Source: Methylobacterium pseudosasicola (lineage in GTDB: Bacteria; Pseudomonadota; Alphaproteobacteria; Rhizobiales; Beijerinckiaceae). Taken from it: 33,368 nt of DNA. Shown in pieces: positions 16,838-24,890 of this stretch. Below the pieces are notes generated by a model. The model made no database searches. It was not told the origin of the DNA and saw nothing but the letters and a program-made list of their open reading frames with translations. The number at the start of each line of letters is the position of its first letter. Within the stretch, counting starts at the first letter, position 1. The translations under genes were made by a program, and so were the position numbers. The stretch spans positions 1 through 33,368 of the forward strand of contig NZ_FOTK01000047.1 in the NCBI RefSeq assembly GCF_900114535.1. Reading direction: 5' to 3'.

Positions 16838-17086
16838 ATGACCGACGCAGGAGGCTTCGTAGCCCTCAATGCCGCACCGCGCCTCAGCGAGCAGGAGCGG
16901 CTTCTCCGCCAGCTGGCCGACATGCTGAACCTTCCCATCTCGGTTTTTCGCCGCCGTACCGATCCGACGGCTGAAGGGCCGACGGCGAGGGAATGTGCAG
17001 CGATCCTGGCGGCGTTCTCGCGCATCCGCGATCCGGATGCCCGCCGGCGATGCCTGGCGAAGGTCGAACGCTGCGCCGACGCGTAG
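16838..17086 (+). CDS. Hypothetical 82-residue protein resembling the tail of XRE-type regulators
   Basis: GGAAGG lies 6 nt upstream of the ATG at 16838 and fixes the start (MTDAGGFVALNAAPRLSEQE); an earlier in-frame ATG at 16730 has no such site. The protein has LLRQLADMLNLPISVFRRR and, at the end, ILAAFSRIRDPDARRRCLAK. The latter block resembles the C-terminal motif (AF.RI.DPE.RR) seen after the helix-turn-helix of many alphaproteobacterial XRE regulators, but the DNA-binding helices themselves are absent. It might be a small partner or antagonist of such a regulator; this is speculation. The preceding dyad at 16665 could be its control site. Confidence 0.55.
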   Translation: MTDAGGFVALNAAPRLSEQERLLRQLADMLNLPISVFRRRTDPTAEGPTARECAAILAAFSRIRDPDARRRCLAKVERCADA

Positions 17087-17291
17087 GGTGGCAGTCCGTC
17101 CCGCTGTGCGCTCGCGCACGTCAGAGTAGTGAGAGCCGGGCCGACCGCGTGCTATAGGAGCGCCCGCTTCCGAGAGCGGCCCGCCGGATCGGCAGGCCGC
17201 GAGGATTATCGCGACCTCTTCGGCACGCAGCATCGCCAAGCCGGGATGACGGTCGCCGGTGCATGATGCCCCGCATTCGATTTAGGCCCTG
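17087..17291. other. Intergenic spacer before the ABC exporter genes
   Basis: This 205-nt spacer holds short inverted repeats such as GTGCGC / GCGCAC near 17106-17120, but no ORF, RNA gene or promoter that I can defend. The promoter of the downstream ABC transporter pair presumably lies here. Confidence 0.4.
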
Positions 17292-18224
17292 ATGCCGATC
17301 ATCTCCATTTCGAAGCTGTCCAAGACCTACACGTCCGGCTTCACCGCGTTGAGCGGCATCGACCTCGCCATCGAGCGGGGCGAGATCTTTGCGCTGCTCG
17401 GCCCGAACGGCGCCGGCAAGTCGACGCTGATCAACATCGTCTGCGGCATCGTCACCCCGAGTTCCGGCACAGTGACGGTCGACGGTCACGACATCGCCGG
17501 GGATTACCGGGCCGCGCGCCGGGCCATCGGCCTCGTCCCGCAGGAACTGACCACCGACGCCTTCGAGACGGTGCTGAACACGGTGAGCTTCTCCCGCGGC
17601 CTGTTCGGGCTGCGGCCGGATCCGGCTCATATCGAGAAGATCCTGCGGGCTTTGTCCCTGTGGGACAAGCGTGACAGCCGCCTCATGACCCTGTCGGGCG
17701 GGATGAAGCGCCGGGTGCTGATCGCCAAGGCCCTGTCGCACGAGCCCCGGGTGCTGTTCCTCGACGAGCCCACCGCCGGCGTCGACGTGGAGTTGCGCCA
17801 GGACATGTGGCGCCTCGTGCGCGACCTCCGCCAGGAGGGCGTCACGGTCATCCTCACCACCCACTACATCGAAGAGGCCGAGGAAATGGCCGACCGTATC
17901 GGCGTGATTCGGCGCGGCCAGATCATCCTGGTCGAGGAGAAGGCCGCCCTGATGCGCAAGCTCGGGCGCAAGCAGCTGACCCTTCAGCTCCAGGCGCCGA
18001 TCACCGAAGTCCCGCCGGAGCTATCCGATTACGGACTGGTTTTGGCCGGCGACGGCCGCGAGTTGGTCTACACCTACGACACGCGAGCCGAGCGCACCGG
18101 CATCACCGGGTTGCTCACCGGCCTGGCGGCCGCCGGCATCCGGTTCAACGATCTGCACACCGAGCAGTCTTCCCTGGAGGACATCTTCGTCGGCCTCGTG
18201 CGCGAAGGGGAGACACGGGCATGA
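17292..18224 (+). CDS. ABC-2 type exporter, ATP-binding subunit (YadG-like)
   Basis: This 310-residue ATPase has Walker A GPNGAGKST (37-45), the signature LSGGMKRRVLIAKAL, Walker B VLFLDEPTAGVD, the H-loop TTHYIEEAEEMADR, and a C-terminal extension of about 90 residues ending in LEDIFVGLVREGE, as in drug- and polysaccharide-type ABC-2 exporters. It resembles E. coli YadG. It would energise export with the permease encoded next, whose ATG overlaps its stop (ATGA at 18221-18224), so the two are translationally coupled. Substrate unknown. Confidence 0.9.
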   Translation: MPIISISKLSKTYTSGFTALSGIDLAIERGEIFALLGPNGAGKSTLINIVCGIVTPSSGTVTVDGHDIAGDYRAARRAIGLVPQELTTDAFETVLNTVSFSRGLFGLRPDPAHIEKILRALSLWDKRDSRLMTLSGGMKRRVLIAKALSHEPRVLFLDEPTAGVDVELRQDMWRLVRDLRQEGVTVILTTHYIEEAEEMADRIGVIRRGQIILVEEKAALMRKLGRKQLTLQLQAPITEVPPELSDYGLVLAGDGRELVYTYDTRAERTGITGLLTGLAAAGIRFNDLHTEQSSLEDIFVGLVREGETRA

Positions 18225-19000
18225 GCGAGGCAATGCGTATGAACTGGCCGGCGGTCCGGGCGATCTACACGTTCGAGATGGGCCGCTTCTGGCGCACCGC
18301 CGGACAGAGCATCCTGGCTCCGGTAATCTCGACGACCCTGTATTTCGTGGTGTTCGGCGCCGCGATCGGCTCCCGGGTCTCGGCGGTGGACGGCGTACCC
18401 TACGGGTTGTTCATCGTGCCCGGCCTGATCATGCTCTCGCTGCTAACGCAGAGCATCTCCAACGCCTCGTTCGGGATCTACTTCCCGCGCTTCGCCGGCA
18501 CGATCTACGAGATTCTCTCAGCGCCGATCTCGCCGCTGGAAGTGGTGTTGGGTTTCGTCGGCGCGGCCGCCTCCAAGTCGATCCTGATCGGCCTGATCAT
18601 CCTGGCGACCTCGGCTCTGTTCGTGCCGCTGCGGATCGACCACCCGGTCTGGATGATCGGCTTCCTGCTGCTCACGGCGGTCACGTTCAGCCTGTTCGGC
18701 TTCGTCATCGGGCTTTGGGCGGACGGATTCGAGAAGCTGCAACTGGTGCCGCTCCTCGTGGTGACGCCTCTGACCTTCCTGGGCGGCAGCTTCTACGCCA
18801 TCAGCATGCTGCCGCCGTTCTGGCACGCGGTGAGCCTGATCAACCCGGTCGTCTACCTGATCAGCGCGTTCCGCTGGGCGTTCTTCGGCAAGGCCGATGT
18901 CAGCATCGCGATCAGCCTTGGGATGACCGCCCTGTTCCTGGTGATCTGCCTCGGCCTCGTCACCTACATCTTCCGCACCGGCTACCGCCTGAAGAGCTGA
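18221..19000 (+). CDS. ABC-2 type exporter, permease subunit (YadH-like)
   Basis: The start ATG at 18221 overlaps the stop of the ATPase gene. The 259-residue product (MSEAMRMNWPAVRAIYTFEM...) has a cytoplasmic N-terminal amphipathic stretch and about six membrane segments, including ILAPVISTTLYFVVFGAAIG, LFIVPGLIMLSLL, SILIGLIILATSALFV and the late FLVICLGLVTYIF. The VVTPLTFLGGSFYAISMLPP and LINPVVYLISAFRWAFFG blocks are hallmarks of ABC-2 permeases of the YadH/NodJ kind. It would form the export channel. The gene ends 4 nt before the convergent hydrolase gene. Confidence 0.9.
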   Translation: MSEAMRMNWPAVRAIYTFEMGRFWRTAGQSILAPVISTTLYFVVFGAAIGSRVSAVDGVPYGLFIVPGLIMLSLLTQSISNASFGIYFPRFAGTIYEILSAPISPLEVVLGFVGAAASKSILIGLIILATSALFVPLRIDHPVWMIGFLLLTAVTFSLFGFVIGLWADGFEKLQLVPLLVVTPLTFLGGSFYAISMLPPFWHAVSLINPVVYLISAFRWAFFGKADVSIAISLGMTALFLVICLGLVTYIFRTGYRLKS

Positions 19001-19004
19001 TCTC

Positions 19005-19769
19005 TCAGGGCTGCGCAGCGAGGAAGGCAAGCACGCCGTCCCGGTGCGGCTTGGCGCCGACCGCGGTGGAGTGGTCCTTACCCACGATCTCCAGCGCCCG
19101 CGCGTCCGGGATCAGGGCGGCCAGGGCGGGGCCGGAGCCCGCCACCGTGTCGAGGGTGCCGACCGAGACCAGCACCGGCACCTCGATCTGGGCGAGTTCC
19201 GCCCGGCTCAGCGTCTGGCGCGAGCCGCGCATGCAGGCGGCCAGCGCCCGCAGATCGCTGCGCGTCTGCTCGGCAAAAGTCCGGAACGCCGCGGCGGTCG
19301 GGTTCGGAGCGGGTGTGCCGGGAGGCGCTTCGAGCGCTTCCGAGATCCCGGACGGCAGGCCCTTGCCCTCCACGAGATGCATGCCGAGGCCGCCGATCAG
19401 GGCGGAGCGGACCCGGTCGGCATGGTCGAGAGCGATATGGGCGGTGATCCGACCGCCCATGGAGTAGCCCATGACGTGTGCGCGTGCGATGCCGAGATGG
19501 TCGAGGAGCCGCACCGCGTCCCCGGCCATGGCTTCGGAGCTGTAGGCGGCCGGATCGTACAGCTTCTCGCTCTCGCCGTGGCCGCGATTGTCCAGCGCGA
19601 TCGCCCGATAGCCGGCCTGGGTCAGGGCCCGGACCCACTGGGTGTTGACCCAGTTGACGGCGTGGTTGGAGGCGAAACCGTGGATCAGCAGGATCGGCGT
19701 GCCGGCCCCCTCTGTCGGCGGCACATCGATATAGGCGATCCGCACGCCGTCCGAATCGAAGGAGTCCAT
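19005..19769 (-). CDS. Alpha/beta hydrolase (PcaD-like lactonase/esterase type)
   Basis: The 254-residue product starts MDSFDSDGVRIAYIDVPP. It has the oxyanion-hole block ILLIHGFASNHAVNW, ALDNRGHGESEKLYDPA, the nucleophile elbow MGYSMGGRI, an acid in VGTLDTVAG, and the catalytic histidine in VGKDHSTAVG. This is a typical member of the large cytosolic family that includes 3-oxoadipate enol-lactonase, but the substrate cannot be inferred. A GTG in frame at 19802 would add 11 residues; the ATG at 19769 fits family N-termini better. It converges with the ABC permease gene and diverges from the FkbM gene. Confidence 0.82.
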   Translation of the reverse strand: MDSFDSDGVRIAYIDVPPTEGAGTPILLIHGFASNHAVNWVNTQWVRALTQAGYRAIALDNRGHGESEKLYDPAAYSSEAMAGDAVRLLDHLGIARAHVMGYSMGGRITAHIALDHADRVRSALIGGLGMHLVEGKGLPSGISEALEAPPGTPAPNPTAAAFRTFAEQTRSDLRALAACMRGSRQTLSRAELAQIEVPVLVSVGTLDTVAGSGPALAALIPDARALEIVGKDHSTAVGAKPHRDGVLAFLAAQP

Positions 19770-19894
19770 GCCGTGCAACCCGTTCCGTGTCGGTGCTCTC
19801 ACGAAGGGCGACGCTTAGACCACAGCGCACCAAGGGAGCAACGCGGATCGGTCCGCTTGCGGGGGAGGGCGCCGGCTGGCACACCGCCCCGGTT

Positions 19895-20740
19895 ATGACC
19901 GATACCAAGCCCTACGGCACCTACGAACCGGCCGGCCTCGTCGCGGCGATCACCCGCCGGACCAACCGGATCCCGGCCGAATCCTGGTACGGCCGGCGCC
20001 TCGCGCTATTCCTGCGCCGGATTGCGATCTCGCGCCTGGGTGGCAAGCCCCTCGACGTGACCCGCTACGGGGCGCGGATGCGGCTGCACCCCTACAACAA
20101 CAATTGCGAGAAGAAGGTGCTGTTCACGCCGCAATTCTTCGACCCGCAGGAGCGGGCGCTGCTGCAGGAGCGGCTGCCGAAGGACTGCGTGTTCCTCGAT
20201 ATCGGCGCCAATATCGGCGCCTACGCCCTGTGCGTGGCGGCGTTCTCGGGGCCGTCCGCCCGGATCGTCGCGGTCGAGCCGCAGCCCGACGTGTTCGCAC
20301 GCCTGACCTACAACATCGCCCAGAACCCGTTCCACACCGTCAAGGCGGTCGCCTGCGCGGTGGCCGACAAGGCCGGCGAGCTGACCCTGTTCATCGACCC
20401 GCGCAACCGCGGCGAATCGAGCCTGCGGATCGTCGGCACCAACGAGGGCGCCCGGATCACCGTACCGGCGGTGACGCTCATCCAGTTGCTGCGGGCCGAG
20501 GGCCTGACGCGCGTGGACGCGATCAAGCTCGACGTGGAGGGCGCCGAAGATCTGATCCTTGAGCCGTTCCTGCGCGAAGCCCCGGAGAAGCTGCTTCCGC
20601 GCATCCTGCTGATCGAGAACGGCACCGGCCAGTGGCAGATCGACCTGCCCAAGCACCTCGAAGGCTTCGGCTACCGCGAGATCTCGCGCTCCCGGCTGAA
20701 CCTGATGTACGAGCGCCAAGCACCTGTCAGGCCGGCGTGA
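19895..20740 (+). CDS. FkbM-family SAM-dependent methyltransferase
   Basis: This 281-residue protein has the SAM-binding motif CVFLDIGANIGAYALCVA (98-115), the acidic end of the second strand in IVAVEPQPDVFARL (E128), and the FkbM-type DAIKLDVEGAEDLILEP motif. FkbM proteins O-methylate sugars, lipids or secondary metabolites; no sugar or polyketide genes adjoin, so the acceptor is unknown. I chose the ATG at 19895 (MTDTKPYGTYEP); an earlier in-frame ATG at 19787 overlaps the promoter region of the divergent hydrolase. The last 14 nt overlap the convergent sfsA. Confidence 0.8.
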   Translation: MTDTKPYGTYEPAGLVAAITRRTNRIPAESWYGRRLALFLRRIAISRLGGKPLDVTRYGARMRLHPYNNNCEKKVLFTPQFFDPQERALLQERLPKDCVFLDIGANIGAYALCVAAFSGPSARIVAVEPQPDVFARLTYNIAQNPFHTVKAVACAVADKAGELTLFIDPRNRGESSLRIVGTNEGARITVPAVTLIQLLRAEGLTRVDAIKLDVEGAEDLILEPFLREAPEKLLPRILLIENGTGQWQIDLPKHLEGFGYREISRSRLNLMYERQAPVRPA

Positions 20741-21440
20741 CCACCGGGATCGCGTCCGTCAGGGCGACACCCGCAGGGCTCACGGCGCAGCGATAGGCCC
20801 GGACCTCCACACCCGCCGCCCGCGCCTCCCGGAACGCCCGGTCGAAGTCCGGGTCGATGTCCCGGGCGACGTCGAACGCTTCCGCGTGCATCTGCACCAC
20901 GATGACCACCAGCGCCCTACCGCCGTCCGCGACCACCTGGGCGAGGTCGCGCATGTGCCGGGCGCTGCGGGCGGCGACGCAATCGGGGAATTCCGCGAGG
21001 CCCGGGCGGCGCATCATGTGGCAGTTCTTGACCTCGACATGGCACGGCCCGGCGGCCGCGCCGCTCGCCAAGAAATCGACCCGGCTGGCCTGGGCGTAGC
21101 GGACCTCCGGCTTGAACAGGTCGTGGCCGGCGAGCGCATCGATCACGCCGGCGCGAAACGCCTCGGCCACCAAAGCGTTCGGGCGAAGAGTGTTGATGCC
21201 GACCCATTGCGGGCCGCCCGGCAGGTCGGCCTCCACCAATTCCCAGGTCAGCGGCAGCTTGCGGGTCGGATTGGTCGATCGAGAGAGCAGCACCGGACTG
21301 CGCGGCAGGTTCAGGCCGAGCATCGCGCCGGGATTGGGGCAATGCGCCGTCACGAGGCCGTCCGCCGTCTCGATGTCAGCCAGGAAACGCTTGTAGCGCT
21401 GCACGAGCCGTCCCGGCGTCAGCGGCGCGGCGAAGAGCAT
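20727..21440 (-). CDS. sfsA: SfsA family protein (DNA/RNA-binding nuclease-like)
   Basis: The 237-residue product begins MLFAAPLTPGRLVQRYKRFL and has the diagnostic AHCPNPGAMLGL (33-44), WVGINTLRPNALVAEAF, SRVDFLASG, CHVEVKNCHM and FPDCVAARSARHMRDL. These are the SfsA blocks. The D..(E)VKN arrangement resembles a PD-(D/E)xK nuclease core. SfsA was named for stimulating sugar fermentation genes in E. coli and binds DNA; its precise role is unsettled. It is divergent from the MoaB/CinA-like gene and overlaps the FkbM gene tail to tail. Confidence 0.93.
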   Translation of the reverse strand: MLFAAPLTPGRLVQRYKRFLADIETADGLVTAHCPNPGAMLGLNLPRSPVLLSRSTNPTRKLPLTWELVEADLPGGPQWVGINTLRPNALVAEAFRAGVIDALAGHDLFKPEVRYAQASRVDFLASGAAAGPCHVEVKNCHMMRRPGLAEFPDCVAARSARHMRDLAQVVADGGRALVVIVVQMHAEAFDVARDIDPDFDRAFREARAAGVEVRAYRCAVSPAGVALTDAIPVVTPA

Positions 21441-21603
21441 CGGATATCTCCGGGTTCATGTGGTCCGGGCCGGCGGCCGCGCTATCTGAACAGCATCCGC
21501 CGCCGACGGTGTCACCGCTTGGGCGGCGAGACCGATGGGCGCAGGATACCGATCGGCCGGATCGCGTTCCGCGCCTTAGCATGCCCTCCGACCACAGAGT
21601 CCC

Positions 21604-22344
21604 ATGGACCAGCCTTCCGATCCGATCACGGCCGCGATCCTCGTCATCGGCGACGAGATCCTGTCAGGGCGTACCAAGGACAAGAATATCGGCACCATCG
21701 CCGATTTCCTCACCGCCGCGGGGATCGACCTGCGCGAGGTGCGGGTCGTGCCGGACGAGGCCGCCATGATCGTGGAAGCGGTGAACGCCCTGAGGGCGCG
21801 CTACACCTACTTGTTCACCACCGGCGGGATCGGCCCGACCCACGACGACATCACCGCCGATTGCGTCGCCGAGGCCTTCGGGGTCGGCATCGACATCGAC
21901 GAGCGGGCGCGGGCGATGCTGCTGGAGCGGCACAAGCCCGAGGACCTGAACGCGGCGCGTCTGCGCATGGCCCGGATCCCGTTCGGCGCCGACCTAATCC
22001 CCAACGCGGTCTCGAAAGCCCCGGGTTTCCGCATCGGCAATGTCCATGTCATGGCCGGCGTGCCGAGCGTGATGCAGGCCATGCTGGACGCCATCGCGCC
22101 GACCCTGAAGGGCGGCGCCGCGATGATCTCTGAGACCATCGAGGCCGCGGGGCTGCCCGAGGGACAATATGCCGGCGATCTCGGAGAGATCGCCAAGGCG
22201 CGACCGGCCGTGTCGATCGGCTCCTACCCGGCGATGACCCCGGAGGGGTTCCGCAACCGGATCGTCGTGCGCAGCCGGGACCCGCAGGCCCTGGCAGAAG
22301 CGCGGGACGCGGTCACAGCGCTGGTAACGCGGCTCTCCGCCTGA
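21604..22344 (+). CDS. MoaB/CinA-like molybdopterin-binding domain protein
   Basis: The 246-residue product consists of a MoCF_biosynth domain: AILVIGDEILSGRTKDKN (11-28), LFTTGGIGPTHDD (about 70-82) and VHVMAGVPSVMQAM, followed by a short C-terminal part. The CinA C-terminal amidase domain is absent, so it is the short form often annotated as competence/damage-inducible protein A. Known relatives act in molybdenum cofactor handling or as nucleotide pyrophosphatases. No other Mo-cofactor genes are nearby. MDQPSDPITAAI at 21604 is the first plausible start. Confidence 0.85.
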   Translation: MDQPSDPITAAILVIGDEILSGRTKDKNIGTIADFLTAAGIDLREVRVVPDEAAMIVEAVNALRARYTYLFTTGGIGPTHDDITADCVAEAFGVGIDIDERARAMLLERHKPEDLNAARLRMARIPFGADLIPNAVSKAPGFRIGNVHVMAGVPSVMQAMLDAIAPTLKGGAAMISETIEAAGLPEGQYAGDLGEIAKARPAVSIGSYPAMTPEGFRNRIVVRSRDPQALAEARDAVTALVTRLSA

Positions 22345-22346
22345 GG

Positions 22347-22364
22347 CCCGCTCAACCGAGCGGG
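22347..22364 (+). terminator. Short hairpin after the MoaB/CinA-like gene
   Basis: CCCGCTC (22347-22353) and GAGCGGG (22358-22364) form a perfect 7-bp stem with an AACC loop directly after the stop codon. TCTGGTTG follows, so only a weak U-tract is present. It may be a partial terminator separating this gene from the FNT gene 27 nt further on. Confidence 0.45.
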
Positions 22365-22390
22365 TCTGGTTGCGTCGCGGAGCTGAGCGG

Positions 22391-23260
22391 ATGATTCGGG
22401 ATCAGAACGACCGGGCCGACAAGGAGGCCCGGCGCGAAGCGCTGCTCAAGGAGGTCTCCGAGGTCGGCCGGCCCGACGCCTATGTGCTGCACGAGGTCAT
22501 CCGGCTCGGCGGCGACGAGGAATTGCGGCGCAACGGGTTTGCGTTGTTCATCTCCGCCTTTGCGGCCGGCCTGAGCATCGCCCTGTCGCTGATCGTGCCG
22601 GGGGTGCTGAAGAGCCACCTGCCGGCGGCCGACTGGGTGAAGATCGTCTCCACGATGGGCTACTCGGTCGGCTTCCTGGTGGTGGTCCTTGGCCGCCAGC
22701 AGCTGTTCACCGAGAACACTATCACGCCGATTCTGCCGCTCCTGCACGACCGCTCGGTGAAGACGGCGTTCCGCGTGGTGCGGCTCTGGGCCATCGTGCT
22801 GTGCGGCAACATTTTGGGGACGCTCGCCATCGCCACGGTGCTGGCCTATGCCGGCGCCTTCGAGCCGCCGGTGCTCGAGGCCTTCGCCGCAATCAGCCAC
22901 GACGCCCTCGGGCACGGGTTCTGGTCCACCTTCGTGAAGGCGGTGTTCGCCGGCTGGATGATCGCCCTGATGGTCTGGTTCCTGCCGGCCACCGGCAGCG
23001 CGGCCCCCTTCGTGATCATGCTCATGACCTGGCTGGTCTCGCTCTGCGGCCTCGCCCACATCGTCGCCGGATCAGTCGAGGCCTTCTTCCTGCTGGTGAC
23101 CGGCGCCGCCTCACTGGAGGATTACGGCCTGCGCTTCTTCCTCCCGACCCTGCTGGGCAACACGATCGGCGGCGTCACGCTGGTGGCGGTGCTGAATTTC
23201 GGCCAGGTGGCGCCGCAGGTGGAGGAGACCAAGGAGGTGGAGGGCGAGCGCCCCGACTGA
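22391..23260 (+). CDS. Formate/nitrite transporter family membrane protein (YfdC-like)
   Basis: This 289-residue protein of the FNT channel family has a charged, cytoplasmic N-terminus of about 45 residues, then six membrane segments beginning FALFISAFAAGLSIALSLIV, with VLGRQQLFTENTITPILPLL in the pore region, LCGNILGTLAIATVLAY, GWMIALMVWFLPATGSAAP and FLPTLLGNTIGGVTLVAVLN. The QLFTENT and GNxxGG features mark the FNT fold. The longer, charged N-terminus suits the YfdC subgroup, whose substrate is unknown, rather than FocA. GGAG at 22379 precedes the ATG at 22391; the upstream in-frame TTG is unlikely. It converges on the NADH dehydrogenase gene. Confidence 0.85.
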   Translation: MIRDQNDRADKEARREALLKEVSEVGRPDAYVLHEVIRLGGDEELRRNGFALFISAFAAGLSIALSLIVPGVLKSHLPAADWVKIVSTMGYSVGFLVVVLGRQQLFTENTITPILPLLHDRSVKTAFRVVRLWAIVLCGNILGTLAIATVLAYAGAFEPPVLEAFAAISHDALGHGFWSTFVKAVFAGWMIALMVWFLPATGSAAPFVIMLMTWLVSLCGLAHIVAGSVEAFFLLVTGAASLEDYGLRFFLPTLLGNTIGGVTLVAVLNFGQVAPQVEETKEVEGERPD

Positions 23261-23269
23261 TGAGTACGC

Positions 23270-24550
23270 TCAGTCCAGGCTCACGGGCGGACTGATCAGG
23301 TGGTCGAGGTCGTCGAGGATCCAGGTCATCGTTCCGCGCAAGGGACCGTAGAGACCGATCTGATGCTGCCGGTACAGCAGGTCGTGGGTGAGCCGCGCCG
23401 ACAGGCCGTTCAAGCGTCCACCCCCGAAGGTGTAGCGCCCGAGGGTTCCCCAGCCGTTGAAATCGGCCAGCGAGACGATCGCGCCCTTCTCGACATAGTG
23501 GAACGGCGGCAGCGCCGTCGCCACCGTGTCCCCTCGGGCCCAAGCGCGCCCGAGATGGGACGCGAAATGCTGCGCCTGCTGCCGCGCCGCCTGGGCGGTG
23601 GCGGGAACCGACTTGCCGGTCTTGGGATCAGCCTGGCTGGCACAATCCCCGAGGGCGACGATCGCCGGGTCCCGGGTCGTGCGCAGGTCGGGACCGACCA
23701 CGAGCTGACCAATGCGCGAGCGTTCCAGCCCTTCGACCGCGCCAAGCACGTCCGGCGCCTTCACGCCTGCCGCCCAGACCTTGAGCCCAGCAGAGATGCG
23801 GCTGCCATCCTTCAGGGTGTAGCCCGAGGCGTCCGCGCCGGTGACCATGGCGCCGGTCCGGACCTCCACGGCGAGATCGGACAGGGTGCGGGCGGCCGCG
23901 CGGGAGACCCGCTCCGGGAAGGCCGGCAGCAGGCGCGGGCCGCTCTCGATCAGGGTCAGGCGCAGGCGCCGCGGTAGGTCCGGTGACCCGTAGGCCGAAG
24001 CCAGGTTGATGGCGTGCTTCAGTTCCGCGGCGAGCTCGACGCCGGTGGCGCCGCCGCCCACGATGGCGACCTCCAGCATCTCCGGGCTGTCGAGCCGCGC
24101 CAGGAGATGGCGCCGCAATTGCCGGTGGAACGACTCCGCCTCGGTGAGATCGTCGATGGTCAAGCAATGCTCGGCCACCCCCGGGGTGCCGAAATCGTTG
24201 GCGCGGCTGCCGATGGCGAGGACCAGCAGATCGTAGGCGAGATCGGCCTCCGGCCGCCCCTGCGCCGCCTCGACGGCGAGGCGGACCCGGCGGGCCGGGC
24301 GGTCGACCCCGATCAGGGTGCCCGGCTGGAACCGGAAGCCGTTGCGGCGCGCCTGCGCGAAGAAATCGACCTTCTGCCGGTCGGGCCGGGCGGTGCCGGC
24401 CGCGAAGGTGTGCAGCATCGGCTTCCAGACATGGGAGAGGCTACGATCGGCCAGCACCACCTCGGCTTTTCCGCCGCGGCCGAGGCTGGTGGCCACCTCG
24501 ATCCCCGCGACTCCGCCGCCGATGATCACGATCCGTGCTTTGTCCGCCAT
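23270..24550 (-). CDS. ndh: Type II NADH dehydrogenase (NDH-2) family flavoprotein
   Basis: The 426-residue product (MADKARIVIIGGGVAGIEVA) has two Rossmann folds: the FAD site GGGVAGIE (11-18) and the NAD(P)H site VAIVGGGATGVELAAEL. IVALGDCASQ contacts the flavin, and PATAQAARQQAQHFA contains the AQxAxQ-type quinone-site motif. The GAIVSLADFNGWG block and the C-terminal LLYRQHQIGLYG region follow as in NDH-2, which is a peripheral membrane enzyme passing electrons from NADH to quinone without proton pumping. GGAGACGGC precedes the ATG; a 54-codon upstream extension is rejected. The 340-nt upstream spacer contains an FNR/FixK-like box. Confidence 0.88.
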   Translation of the reverse strand: MADKARIVIIGGGVAGIEVATSLGRGGKAEVVLADRSLSHVWKPMLHTFAAGTARPDRQKVDFFAQARRNGFRFQPGTLIGVDRPARRVRLAVEAAQGRPEADLAYDLLVLAIGSRANDFGTPGVAEHCLTIDDLTEAESFHRQLRRHLLARLDSPEMLEVAIVGGGATGVELAAELKHAINLASAYGSPDLPRRLRLTLIESGPRLLPAFPERVSRAAARTLSDLAVEVRTGAMVTGADASGYTLKDGSRISAGLKVWAAGVKAPDVLGAVEGLERSRIGQLVVGPDLRTTRDPAIVALGDCASQADPKTGKSVPATAQAARQQAQHFASHLGRAWARGDTVATALPPFHYVEKGAIVSLADFNGWGTLGRYTFGGGRLNGLSARLTHDLLYRQHQIGLYGPLRGTMTWILDDLDHLISPPVSLD

Positions 24551-24817
24551 GCCGTCTCCAGGAATTCTCGTTCCCGGTGAACGCAGGGCGGGAGCCGATG
24601 TTCGTGGCCTCGCGTCCGAGCGCGGAGGGGAACCCGGCCTCGCTCTGAAACGGTCGGTCTCGCAACGGAAAATCGTTCGAAGATTGCGGCGATGCCGGCG
24701 GCCCGATGGCAATCCGGACCCCGTTGTGCCTGTCCTACGCCATCGGATTCGGCCCTTGGGGCGCGCCTTGCAGTTGTGCGCACCGCCGCCGACAACACTT
24801 CATTAACCATTTGATCA

Positions 24818-24831
24818 TTGATTTAGATCAG
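24818..24831. promoter_or_regulatory. FNR/FixK-like box between the divergent ndh and GH16 genes
   Basis: TTGATTTAGATCAG matches TTGAT-N4-ATCAA at nine of ten conserved positions. It lies in an AT-rich island, 60 nt upstream of the GH16 start and 268 nt upstream of the ndh start. Oxygen-linked control of an alternative NADH dehydrogenase would make sense, but the site is much closer to the GH16 side. The match is short and could be chance. Confidence 0.35.
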
Positions 24832-24890
24832 TGTTACACGCGCATTCATACCATCAATAGCGGAATATCTGCCTAGAGGGGGCGGCTTGA

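Noticed and set aside
17807..18220. Long N-terminal extension of the ABC permease frame
   Set aside because: It lies inside the ATPase gene in another frame; the ATG at 18221 overlaps the ATPase stop as expected for a coupled pair.
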